A stretch of DNA of 64,000 bases, from contig JAAYEH010000035.1 in assembly GCA_012728855.1 (NCBI GenBank), positions 62,001-126,000 on the forward strand, written 5' to 3'. Under the pieces are notes generated by a model. That model was not told the DNA's origin. It saw only the letters and a list, made by a program, of their open reading frames with translations, and did no database searches. Each line of letters begins with the position of its first letter. Positions within the stretch are counted from its first letter, which is position 1. Below are positions 30,143 to 38,826 of the stretch, piece by piece. Both the position numbers and the translations under genes were made by a program. The stretch comes from Rhodopirellula sp. GTDB lineage: Bacteria > Planctomycetota > Planctomycetia > Pirellulales > Thermoguttaceae.

Positions 30143-31358
30143 CTAAGGCGCTTCGAGCAGTTCCAACTGCAATTAGTCCATCCAGGCTCGGATTCGTGTC
30201 GGGGCGTCTTTGCCGCCTCGTTCCAGCACCAGATGACCGCCCGAGGTCTCCAACGGGGTCTCGAACGTCCCTGCCAGCAACTGCCAATCGCCGGAGGCTT
30301 CCGTATCATAGCGGCTGGTCTAACGATTCTCCAGCAACCGGCTTTCGTGATCCGTCAAACCGATCTTCAGATAGGGAGCCATCCCGGCTGGTTCGATTTC
30401 GTCGACTTTCAGCCAGCAGGAGAGGCGATACTTGCTGCCGGGAAGGACTCCAGAAGCCAGGTGATGCGCCGTGTAGTTCCAAGCCCCCTGCTGAATTCCC
30501 CGGAGGCGGAGGCTGGACTTGCCGTCGTGGATGGTCTCGGTATCCAGGGCTGCCTCGATGCGGGAGGCGATACTCCAGCCGTGGTCCGCGGTCTCGAAGC
30601 CCTGCCGGGATGCGATGCCGGTCGGCCGCGCCGCCGTCACGCCTTCTGCGCCGACCATGCCCGACACCAGAAAATTGCGGTTCGTCCAGGACGGATTGGT
30701 CGTGACGACGCGAACCGTGCAGGTTCCAGCCGGGATGTCGACGCGAAATGTTCGGCTCGTGCCTGAGGCGAGGTTCGTCCGCAAGGCAATGCCCATCGTG
30801 CGCCACCGCTCTACCGGCGATTGCGGACGCGGCAGATTGTCTTCATCGCGGACGGCGCACTGGCCGATGAGCCCGATCGTTCCGCCGCCCTGGGCATATT
30901 GCGTCAGCAGGTTGATTTGCCCGTCGCTGAGGCACTCCAGCGAAGGGAGGACTACCAGGCGGTATGCGTTCAGTTCTTCCAGAGTGACGTGGTCTGCGTG
31001 GATTTCCGGGTGATTGAAAATCACCACGCCATAGGGCAAATGCCCTTCCTGCAAGGCCCGCGCAACGCCCGACAACGCCGTAACCGGCGGAGCGGTCGAG
31101 GTAGTCGATCAGTTTCCATTGGCGATCCAGCCAGCCGCCGTTGCGTTCCGGGCCGCCGCGCCCGTCGCCCCAGGCGGCGTTAACCACATGGGGCCACCAG
31201 GCTACGGGCCGAGTCTCGGGATCGTCGAAGGCCTGCAGGACTTCGCCGCTATCCGGCAACGTCACAGTCACCGGCACATCGGCTTGAGGCAACGTCGCGG
31301 CCCGCAGACTGGTGACAATCGACACAAACACGCCGAACCAAAAGACTGTCTGATTCAT
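30143..31358 (-). pseudogene. Disrupted exported carbohydrate-related protein gene
   Basis: The ATG at 31358 starts a signal peptide (MNQTVFWFGVFVSIVTSLRA) and a readable N-terminus to LIDYLDR near 31085. The frame then shifts. From about 31075 a new frame continues with a glutamine-amidotransferase-like domain (YRLVVLPSLECLSDGQINLL, YAQGGGTIGLIG) and a carbohydrate-binding-like tail. TAG at 30320-30322 and TAA at 30173-30175 interrupt that tail, yet the frame stays coherent after each (YDTEASGDWQLLAGTFETP, then LQLELLEAP) to a final TAG at 30143. The layout resembles beta-galactosidase or GH42-type accessory domains. At least one frameshift, two nonsense codons and probably an internal deletion mark it as a pseudogene. 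Confidence 0.75.
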
Positions 31359-31422
31359 GGTACGCACCATCTCAAAAGCCTCCGTGGTCCATGTTCTGAA
31401 TTCCCGAAGCGGCTCAGTACGT

Positions 31423-33339
31423 CTAACCGTTCGGCGGCGCGGCCGCGGGGGCAATCTGGATTGTGATGGTGGCTCGCTCGACCGGTTGCGTCAACTCGAT
31501 TCCCAGACGTTTCGGGATCCGACCACCGGAAAGGTCTTCCTGAATCTCCTCCGGACGAATCGCAAATCCAACGCCCTGGGCGTCAATCCGAACCGCTACC
31601 GCGTCTTGCCCCTTGCCGATTACAAGCCGATTTTCCGCCGGTTGTTTCCACTCGGAAAAGGTGATCAGGGCCGTGGCGAACTTCTGCGGCGAAGAGAATT
31701 GCACCGAGTCGGTTACCGTCAGGCTGCCGGATTCTCGTCGAGAGAAAACAAACTCCCGCTCGAGCTTGACCACTTCTTTGACCCCATAGGCGTCGCGGAG
31801 GTCCAATACGAGAGTGTCGGCTGCGTCGGACCATTCGGCCTTGAGTACCTTGGCCGCAGCTTGCCGACCGGTTCGCTGCAACTGGCCGGCGACCATCGGC
31901 ACCGGATGGCCAAAGGAATTGAGCACTCCGCTCTCGTAGCGTTTGGTGCTGAAGGTTCGCGCCGTGTAGACTTCCGATCCCGGGTCCACCAACGGAATAC
32001 TCGCGCCGAGGGCAACGAGATAGGATCCAACGTCGTTATGGTTATGATGTTCGGCGTTGTGACCGCCCTTTATGGCAGCGCCGAGCGCGCGGCTGCCGCT
32101 CGACGACGGTCGGCAGATCAGCACGCCGGCTTGTTCGAACCAGTCGCGCAGGGCCGCGGTCTCCGGTGCTGCTTTCGCCGGCGAGGTCTCACTGGCGGAG
32201 TTGGGAAAACGGAAGAGCCCGAACTGGAAGAGCGAAGTCGTCGGACCGGCCGCCAGCAGCAAGTGGCTCGTTTCAACATCCTTCATGCCCCAGCCGAATC
32301 GCCGGCTCAGCCAGGCCATCAGCTCCGGATCGGGCCGCGCCGTGACCGAGCAGTCGGCAAAGGCGGGATAGATGCCGGGCAAGATCTCCAGGCGGCGTCC
32401 GAACATCGCGATCGGCTCGACACGAGGCTCCGCCATCAGGTCGAGTTCGCCATCGGTCGCCTGACAGAGCGTTTCGGCAAGGAGCACGAAATGCCCGAAG
32501 CCGTAGTTCCAATAGCCCAGACCTTCCGAGCAGTAGCCGTCGGAGGTGAAGCCGCGTAGGAAGTGTTCGATATTCTTTTCGGCCGCGGCGGCGAACAGTG
32601 CCCGCCGCTGAGGCGACTCGATTGCAGCCAGCGCCGCGCCGGTCACCCCCGCCTGGCAGACGGCATTCCAGTTGCTAGTGCAGGTAACCCACCACATCTG
32701 CGGCTTCCCGATCTTGAGGCAGTTCTCATAGGGCGTGAAGATCCGCCGCTCCAACTCCTCTTGCACAAGCTCGCGGCAGGCCGGACTGAGCTTGTCCCCG
32801 AGCCACCAGGCGACTGTTGCCATATTCCAGCCCGTGGCGGAGGAATTCAAATCGATGTCGATCTCACGGCCGTAGAAATTATTGAGGCTGCGATCGTGGG
32901 CCGGCATCACCCAGGTCTTTTCGGAACAGACGGCGCGGATCGCCTCCTCGATGGCCGGCAGGAAGCGGCCTCGGTTTTCGATGCACTCGGCCAGCACCAG
33001 CGATGGAAAACGCGAGTGACGAGTGCGCTGGATGCGCTGATAACGGGTGCGATTGCCGTTGCGGGAGAACTCCAGGTAGATTTCGTCGTCGGCTTCGGGC
33101 AGCGGTTGTTTGAGCAAGTCGCTTGCTCGCGAGATGGCGCCCTCGAAATGGGGCGAAGCTGCCACCGCATCCCATGCCTTGCGATCGCTGATCGGCCTGC
33201 CAACGCCAACCGGCTTGGGTGGCAGCAACCGGGTGAGTTCGCTCACGCGAGCCGGATCCGGCAGGTTTTCCGCGGACGCCATCGTTGTCCACGCGGAAGA
33301 CACGGTAAAGGCGACGATCAGGCAGAGGGAAGCTTTCAT
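31423..33339 (-). CDS. Heparinase II/III-like polysaccharide lyase
   Basis: 638 aa with a signal peptide (MKASLCLIVAFTVSSAW to ASA). An alpha/alpha-toroid follows (PHFEGAISRASDLL, GREIDIDLNSSATGWNM, WWVTCTSNWNAVC), then the heparinase II/III beta-sandwich with the hallmark GGHNAEHHNHNDVGSYLV and DPGSEVYTARTF. Such enzymes cleave uronic-acid-containing polysaccharides by beta-elimination outside the cytoplasm. The ATG at 33339 has GGAG seven bases upstream; an upstream in-frame extension is not protein-like. It is part of the minus-strand glycan cluster with the fucosidase. Confidence 0.88.
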   Translation of the reverse strand: MKASLCLIVAFTVSSAWTTMASAENLPDPARVSELTRLLPPKPVGVGRPISDRKAWDAVAASPHFEGAISRASDLLKQPLPEADDEIYLEFSRNGNRTRYQRIQRTRHSRFPSLVLAECIENRGRFLPAIEEAIRAVCSEKTWVMPAHDRSLNNFYGREIDIDLNSSATGWNMATVAWWLGDKLSPACRELVQEELERRIFTPYENCLKIGKPQMWWVTCTSNWNAVCQAGVTGAALAAIESPQRRALFAAAAEKNIEHFLRGFTSDGYCSEGLGYWNYGFGHFVLLAETLCQATDGELDLMAEPRVEPIAMFGRRLEILPGIYPAFADCSVTARPDPELMAWLSRRFGWGMKDVETSHLLLAAGPTTSLFQFGLFRFPNSASETSPAKAAPETAALRDWFEQAGVLICRPSSSGSRALGAAIKGGHNAEHHNHNDVGSYLVALGASIPLVDPGSEVYTARTFSTKRYESGVLNSFGHPVPMVAGQLQRTGRQAAAKVLKAEWSDAADTLVLDLRDAYGVKEVVKLEREFVFSRRESGSLTVTDSVQFSSPQKFATALITFSEWKQPAENRLVIGKGQDAVAVRIDAQGVGFAIRPEEIQEDLSGGRIPKRLGIELTQPVERATITIQIAPAAAPPNG

Positions 33340-33491
33340 GGCAGGCTCCGTGGGTGGGACGACACGTGGCAGGGGCATCCGGACCGGCGAACGAACCAGT
33401 GTCGCCGATCCTTGCCACTGTTTTAACAGCCGCGAGGGGGCGAAGAAAGAGGCGTGGCGGTGAATGCCCGCATCGAACGATCGCGCCAGCG

Positions 33492-35498
33492 TCAGCTCCC
33501 TTGCGGGGCCACTGGAAGTTCGGCGCGGGCGGACCACTCAGTCCAACCAGCGTCGTACCATCGGACGTTGCGATAGCCGAGGAGGCGCTTGAGCACAAAG
33601 TACGTCTGGCTTGCCTGATGGCCAGTGCGGCAGTGGACGATGATCGGAGTGTCTTTCGACGGGATCAAGGTCGCGTAGGCATCCGCCAACGGCTCGAGCG
33701 GTTTCAATTGTCCGTCTTCCTGCAAATCTTCCTTGTAAGGGCGGTTCACCGCACCGGGGATATGGCCTGCACGCCGCTCGTCGGACTTCTCACCGCGATA
33801 GTAGTCGGCCGGCCTCGTATCGACGATAACGGTGCGGCCGTCGCCCAGGTGCGAAAGAACGGCTTGCGCATCGACGGTGAACCAATCCGGCTTGTCGGGG
33901 GCAGGGTAAGACGTTGCGGCCGGTGCCGGCAGTTGGTCGTCGACTGGCCGGTCTTCAGCGGACCAGCGGTCGAAGCCTCCGTCGAGAATCGCCCATTGCC
34001 GGTGGTTGAGGCGGTCCAGTCCCATGCCGACCAGGGTGGCATCGCGGATGCTGTCGCCGGGCACGAGAACGACCGTGTCCGAGGGTTTGATTCCCATCAG
34101 CGACAGCAGTGATGCGAGAACGTCTCCCGGTAACAGCATGGACGAAACGCCACCGATCACGCCCCGAAAGCTCTCGGGATTCAGGCAGACGGAGCCTGCG
34201 ATGTGAGCGGTGTTGTAGTCGGGTTGAGGCCGAACATCGATCAGCTTCAGTTCGGGCCGCGCCAGATTCGACGCCAGCCACTCCGTCGAGACCATGCCGG
34301 AAAGGCCCGTCGACGGTTGGCCGTCGGCGGGCGACGGCGTGGCCGAAGCGGCAAGAACCGGTCCGGAGCCAAGGAAGAACGACCGCCACTTTCGCACCCG
34401 TTCCGCCTGTTCCTCCGAAAGCGGTTCGTTGCGGAGCGAGACCGGCTTGAGGCATCGGTCGACGAACCCCTGCAGCCCATCGGTGAGCATGTAGGCATTT
34501 TCGTAGCCCAATCTGGCCAGGGCGTCGCGCGCTTGAGCCGGATGGGTCATTCCATTGGAGTAGACGACAATCAGGCCGCGATTCTTGTACGGCAACAGAT
34601 ATTCCGGCAGTTGAGGCAGCGGGACATTGACGGCGCCGTTGATATGGAATGCCTGAAACTCGCCGGGGCCGCGGACATCGACGAGAACCAGCCCGGGGTC
34701 GCCGGCCAGCAGTCGGTCCGCGAGATCCTCGGGCTCGATGTGGTCGGCCGCCGCGTCGACTGCCTCGAGCAGGGCAGATTCGCCAATGACGGTCGACGAG
34801 CCAGACGCATACGAGTCGCGAACGGCAGCATCGTATGGCAGGAGAAACAGCCCGACGGCGAAAACCAGCAGCGCCAGGCTGAAACTTCGCAGGAATCGGC
34901 TGGAGAGATAGGGTCCACCGCCCGCGACAATCCTCTCCGCCCATTCCGCGAAATAGAATGCGGCGATTGCCACCACCGTGAACACTACGGCAAAGGCGGT
35001 CTTGGAGAAGCCGAAAGCAAATAGGGGCTCGGCTTGGGTGCCCCAACGGTATAACGGCTCGATCAGGCTGAAAGTTTCATTGAAGACGATCGACCCCAAC
35101 ACGGCCCCGATCAGGAAGACGAAGGCATCGAGTTTGCCGCTCGCCCCACCGACGGCGGCAGTGCCGGGGCACCAGCCGCTGATAACGAAACCGACGCCGA
35201 ACAGCAATCCCCCAAGGATCTGCGCACCATACACCGTCGGCATCAGGTAGACCTGATCGGCCAGACTGAGCCAGCCCATGCCGACGGCGTAACCGATTCC
35301 GAGCATGGCGGTGATCACGGCGGTGAACATCACCTTGAGCACGGTCATGTCGCGAAAATAGAAGATTCCAGCCAGCCGCCGCGAACTGCCAAAGCCGGCG
35401 CGTTCCAGAACGAATCCGAACGCCAGGCCGATGATCCCGGCGACAAACATCGCCCGCGGAGAACTCAATTCGGCAAGCCCGTAAAATGTTTCAACCAT
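33492..35498 (-). CDS. YeeE/YedE (thiosulfate transporter-like) fused to three rhodanese domains
   Basis: 668 aa. The N-terminal about 220 residues are membrane helices of the YeeE/YedE family with GFVLERAGFGSSR and FVISGWCPGTAAVG, the conserved cysteine-containing loop of thiosulfate transporter TsuA. Three rhodanese-like domains follow. The first has VVYSNGMTHP at the active loop and the second VVLVPGDSIRD, so both lack the catalytic cysteine. The third keeps it in IIVHCRTGHQAS. Import of thiosulfate or another sulfane donor coupled to sulfur transfer is the likely role. Its start overlaps the stop of the preceding transporter gene by 8 bases. Confidence 0.88.
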   Translation of the reverse strand: MVETFYGLAELSSPRAMFVAGIIGLAFGFVLERAGFGSSRRLAGIFYFRDMTVLKVMFTAVITAMLGIGYAVGMGWLSLADQVYLMPTVYGAQILGGLLFGVGFVISGWCPGTAAVGGASGKLDAFVFLIGAVLGSIVFNETFSLIEPLYRWGTQAEPLFAFGFSKTAFAVVFTVVAIAAFYFAEWAERIVAGGGPYLSSRFLRSFSLALLVFAVGLFLLPYDAAVRDSYASGSSTVIGESALLEAVDAAADHIEPEDLADRLLAGDPGLVLVDVRGPGEFQAFHINGAVNVPLPQLPEYLLPYKNRGLIVVYSNGMTHPAQARDALARLGYENAYMLTDGLQGFVDRCLKPVSLRNEPLSEEQAERVRKWRSFFLGSGPVLAASATPSPADGQPSTGLSGMVSTEWLASNLARPELKLIDVRPQPDYNTAHIAGSVCLNPESFRGVIGGVSSMLLPGDVLASLLSLMGIKPSDTVVLVPGDSIRDATLVGMGLDRLNHRQWAILDGGFDRWSAEDRPVDDQLPAPAATSYPAPDKPDWFTVDAQAVLSHLGDGRTVIVDTRPADYYRGEKSDERRAGHIPGAVNRPYKEDLQEDGQLKPLEPLADAYATLIPSKDTPIIVHCRTGHQASQTYFVLKRLLGYRNVRWYDAGWTEWSARAELPVAPQGS

Positions 35499-36003
35499 GC
35501 CACTGCCTCCTCACGAAGTACGCGGCCGTATAGCCACCGGCGAAGACGCTCACCATGAACAACAGACTGCCGGTCAACAGCAGCGCGCCGCCGGTCAACG
35601 CCTGTCCCGAGGTGCAGCCGCCGGCCAGCCGGCTGGCATAGCCGACGATCACTCCGCCGACCAGCGCCATCAGTAAGCGGCCACGCGCGGAGAAGGCCGC
35701 TCCGCGCTCGACGGTGCAGCGGACGCGCCCGGCAAACACCGCCGACAGTAATCCTCCCAAGAACGTGCCGATGAACATGAAGACGAGATAGTACCACAGA
35801 GGACTCTCGGTCCACCGTCCAAAATACTCGCTGGACGCGGTATGGCCGGGCAGCGCCAGATGTTCCAAGAAGGCGCCGACACGAGCCAGGGCGCCCGAGG
35901 CGCCTAGTCCAGCTCCAAGCGTCAAGAGCGAGGCCAACAGCGTGAGCCCCAGGAGAAACCCGGCGAGATAGGGATTCCAGTAGCCCTTGGGCGGTTCTTG
36001 CAT
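35491..36003 (-). CDS. YeeE/YedE family membrane protein (short, half-transporter)
   Basis: 170 aa, four to five membrane helices, with the family cysteine motif SRLAGGCTSGQALTGGALL. It corresponds to one half of full-length YeeE/YedE proteins; the other half is the next gene. Split YeeE pairs are common in sulfur operons and presumably assemble into one channel for thiosulfate or a related anion. The ATG at 36003 has GGAG ten bases upstream. The gene sits 35 bases after the persulfide-dioxygenase fusion and overlaps the following gene, so all three form one operon. Confidence 0.88.
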   Translation of the reverse strand: MQEPPKGYWNPYLAGFLLGLTLLASLLTLGAGLGASGALARVGAFLEHLALPGHTASSEYFGRWTESPLWYYLVFMFIGTFLGGLLSAVFAGRVRCTVERGAAFSARGRLLMALVGGVIVGYASRLAGGCTSGQALTGGALLLTGSLLFMVSVFAGGYTAAYFVRRQWHG

Positions 36004-36038
36004 GGCAGTTGTCTCCAGTTCGGGTAGGAGAGCGGAGT

Positions 36039-38087
36039 TTAGCACCCAGCGCTCTTCTTTTTTGGTTTAGCCACAGGCTTGGTCTGAGTTGGCGGCGAAG
36101 AACTGCCCGAGCCTTGGGACGGCGCTACGGACGATGCCCGCGGCGGCGACGCGGCGCCGACTGAGGCGGTGCCCATTCCACCCCAGGTTCCGAATTCGGC
36201 TTCGCGCCAATAATCGGCCAACCCGCCGTAGAGCACCTTGATCGGCCGCTCGGTCTTCTGCGACAGGATGCCGCCGACCATCATCGCCAGCGATCCATCG
36301 CGATCGACAATTACCAACGGTCCGGCGCCGGTGAGCCAGGCGGGGCTGTCCAGCAGCTCGGCGATCTCGACGTTCTCCGAGCCCGGGATGCTGTAGTCGG
36401 AAAACTGATCGGCGGGACGGATGTCGACCATCGCGAATGTCCCCGGCAAGTCCATGAGCATTCGCTTCAATTCGCTGGCGGAAACACGTTCGGCCAGGCG
36501 TATCTGACGTTTGGCTCCGCCTGCGGATGCACCGCTCGAGCGAGCCTCAAGGACCGGCAGCCCTGCCTCGATCCATGCTTCGCTGCCTCCGGCGAGGCTG
36601 GTGATCTTCGGGAACCCCGCACGTTCGAGGATGCCGATCGCCATTGTGGACCGGTACGCGCTGTTGCAAACCGCCACGATGGTCTGGCCACGGTCGAGTT
36701 TGCCGGTGCTTTCGGCCAACTCGTTGAGCGGGATATTGATGACCGTACCGATCCGCAACCCCATCCACTCCGAGGGGAGGCGCACGTCGACGACCAGCGG
36801 CGAGTCCTTCGACTGCATGAGGGCGAAAAGTTCGCGCGGTGGAATCATCGCTTGGCCGGCCATCGGCAGGCCGCTGTTTTTCCACTCGGTAAGATTGACG
36901 CACTGGGCCTGATAACCCACGCGGTGGAGCCGCTGGAGAGCCTCCCGCAATTCGCCTTCCGAAGTGCCGGCGAGGACGAGTTTCGCTTCCCAGGGAACCA
37001 TGATGCCGACCCAGGTCTCCAGTCGTCCACGCAAGCCGATCGCCACTGAATTTGGAATATGACCGCCGGAGTACTCGGCCGCATCGCGGAGGTCGACCAC
37101 GTAGTGCTTCGACGAATCGGTCAGTGCCTGAGAAGGAGCGATCCAGGGGAGCTTGTCGATTTTCCAGTCGACCAGCGGAGGGCCCTGGCGATTCATCACC
37201 GCGTTGTGCTTGAAATACTGGGGCGCGTCGGGGATCCCTTCGAGGACCGCCGCCACGAACTGGCCTCGGTGGCGATGACGCAGGTAGGGATTCGATGTCC
37301 TCTCCTGCCCGATTGTCGAGTTCGGTAGATCACTCAAGTGCGCCCCGCAGAGCGATCCGGCGCCGTGCGCCGGAAAGATCATCACGTTGTCGGGCAGTTT
37401 CGAGAGTTTCTCGGTCCATGTATCAAAGAGCATCGAAGCCAGCGAGGATGCCGCCATTCCGTCGCCCAAAAGGTCCGGGCGTCCAACACTGCCGACGAAA
37501 AGCGTATCGCCGGTCAGCAGCAAGTGCGGATTGTCGGGCGACTCTTTGCTCGACACGAGGGCACAAGTGCTATCGGGCGTGTGCCCGGGGGTTTCAAGGA
37601 TCTTAACGAGGGCGTTTCCCAGCGGGATCGTGTCGCCCTCCTTTAGCGGCTGATGCGGATAGGCGGCCCCCGCCTTCGCGCTGATGTAGACCGGCACGTC
37701 GAGCTTCGCCGTCGATTTCAGTTGGCCGGCGACCTCGATATGGCCGGCGACAAAGTCGGCGTGAGAGTGCGTCAGATAGACGCCCCGAATGGCGGCGTTC
37801 TCGCGTTTTGCCACCTCCAAATAGGTGCCTACGTCGCGACCGGGGTCGACGACCAGCGCCTGGCCACCGCTCACCAGCAGGTAGGAATAATGCGAGAGCA
37901 CGGGCAGGTCGAACTGGATCAGCTTTAGTCCCGCGTAGTCGTGCGTTCCGACGACCTGATACTGCGCTGCGTTGGTATCGTGGGTCGCCGATTCTGCGTC
38001 CTGCAATTTGGACTCCGCTCCCACTGCCGTCGCGGCAAGGAGCCAGGTTGCGGCCAGCAAGGAAAACAGCTTTCTTTTCGGAATCAT
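36039..38087 (-). CDS. Persulfide dioxygenase-like MBL protein fused to rhodanese domains, exported
   Basis: 682 aa. A signal peptide (LFSLLAATWLLAATAVGAES) indicates export. The first domain is an ETHE1/glyoxalase II-like metallo-beta-lactamase with THSHADFVAGH (H107, H109, D111, H116), ETPGHTPDS and LTGDTLFVGSVGRPDL, the usual persulfide-dioxygenase signature. Three rhodanese-like modules follow; only the middle one has an active-site cysteine (IVAVCNSAYRS). The layout resembles CstB-type enzymes that oxidise persulfides and pass sulfane sulfur on. The C-terminus is a low-complexity Ser/Pro/Lys tail. AGGAGA precedes the ATG. First gene of the sulfur operon. Confidence 0.9.
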   Translation of the reverse strand: MIPKRKLFSLLAATWLLAATAVGAESKLQDAESATHDTNAAQYQVVGTHDYAGLKLIQFDLPVLSHYSYLLVSGGQALVVDPGRDVGTYLEVAKRENAAIRGVYLTHSHADFVAGHIEVAGQLKSTAKLDVPVYISAKAGAAYPHQPLKEGDTIPLGNALVKILETPGHTPDSTCALVSSKESPDNPHLLLTGDTLFVGSVGRPDLLGDGMAASSLASMLFDTWTEKLSKLPDNVMIFPAHGAGSLCGAHLSDLPNSTIGQERTSNPYLRHRHRGQFVAAVLEGIPDAPQYFKHNAVMNRQGPPLVDWKIDKLPWIAPSQALTDSSKHYVVDLRDAAEYSGGHIPNSVAIGLRGRLETWVGIMVPWEAKLVLAGTSEGELREALQRLHRVGYQAQCVNLTEWKNSGLPMAGQAMIPPRELFALMQSKDSPLVVDVRLPSEWMGLRIGTVINIPLNELAESTGKLDRGQTIVAVCNSAYRSTMAIGILERAGFPKITSLAGGSEAWIEAGLPVLEARSSGASAGGAKRQIRLAERVSASELKRMLMDLPGTFAMVDIRPADQFSDYSIPGSENVEIAELLDSPAWLTGAGPLVIVDRDGSLAMMVGGILSQKTERPIKVLYGGLADYWREAEFGTWGGMGTASVGAASPPRASSVAPSQGSGSSSPPTQTKPVAKPKKKSAGC

Positions 38088-38223
38088 GGGTTCTTCTCCT
38101 TGTCGGATACGACAGTTACAGACGATCTCCATCGCAATTCGGTTACAAACAAGAAGAACTGGCAAGACGGACGGGGGGGTGCAGGTGGCTTCGTTGTCTG
38201 ATCCTAAAGCAAACGACACATGC

Positions 38224-38283
38224 TGTACATCAGGCTTTCCCGTCTGACGCTGGGCTCTGGTCGGGCTTTCCAGCCTGACGTAC
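38224..38283. repeat. Imperfect ACATCAGGCTTTCC inverted repeat
   Basis: GTACATCAGGCTTTCCCG (from 38224) pairs with CGGGCTTTCCAGCCTGACGTAC (to 38283) as an imperfect palindrome, and it belongs with the element at 50540-50595. It lies between the sulfur operon promoter and the decayed vapC. Confidence 0.7.
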
Positions 38284-38317
38284 ATTCACGCCGAACCGCC
38301 GAGACATCAGCAACCGT

Positions 38318-38543
38318 TCATGAGATCAGCCAGTCGTCAAGCCGAACGCCAGGGATGCTCTGAAAATCAACGGTGTTGTGTGTCACCAGAGTCAGATTAT
38401 GCACCACGGCTGCCGATGCGATCATCAGGTCCGTAGTCGGCACTGAAATGCCCATTTGCAGGAGACTGAATGAACCGGTGGGCCAGCTCTGCAGGACGCC
38501 GCATATGGGCGGAGCAAATGTCGGTATCAAGCAGGAAGTTCAC
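38318..38543 (-). pseudogene. vapC: VapC-type PIN toxin with internal deletion
   Basis: GTG at 38543 starts [19 protein letters not shown], a normal VapC beginning. The coherent C-terminus ([18 protein letters not shown], then [16 protein letters not shown] and LDDWLIS) is in another frame. Together they make about 75 residues against roughly 130 for the family, so some 55-60 residues of the middle have been lost along with the frame. The missing part includes the central acidic residue of the PIN active site, so the toxin should be dead. GTG overlaps the antitoxin stop (GTGA), the standard toxin-antitoxin arrangement. Confidence 0.8.
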
Positions 38544-38809
38544 GGCTCATCCAGGTTTGGAATGCCGGGCCGTCGTTCCAGTTTCCGGGCGCGATGGATT
38601 TCCTCGAAGATAGCATCCCATTCTTCATCGTCGGCCAGCGCACCCTCCGTACGAAGCAGCCCCTCGCCGGGCTCCCGGGAATTCGTGGTGATCACTTTCA
38701 CTTGAATTTCAACCTGCTGGCCCTCGGCAATGCCGAGGTCTTCATCAATCTCGATGGTCTTGCCGTGGACCCTGCCCTGGAGTGTCTTGTTCACGATCGT
38801 CTCGTCCAA
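38540..38809 (-). CDS. VapB-like antitoxin
   Basis: 89 aa from a TTG with GAGGA five to six bases upstream; GTG codons at 38833 and 38794 are alternatives. The N-terminus [20 protein letters not shown] is the short beta-rich DNA-binding type of many VapB-like antitoxins. The acidic C-terminal part ([21 protein letters not shown]) would wrap the toxin. It remains intact although the toxin gene after it is deleted, so it may persist as an anti-addiction remnant. It begins 18 bases after the stop of the S1-like gene and could be transcribed with it. Confidence 0.75.
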   Translation of the reverse strand: MDETIVNKTLQGRVHGKTIEIDEDLGIAEGQQVEIQVKVITTNSREPGEGLLRTEGALADDEEWDAIFEEIHRARKLERRPGIPNLDEP

Positions 38810-38826
38810 CGGTTCCTCGCGTTCTC

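Noticed and set aside
30833-31454. 203-codon minus-strand frame as a separate complete gene
   Set aside because: Only its first part is protein-like; after about 31085 it turns Arg/Pro-rich, which marks the frameshift in the pseudogene.
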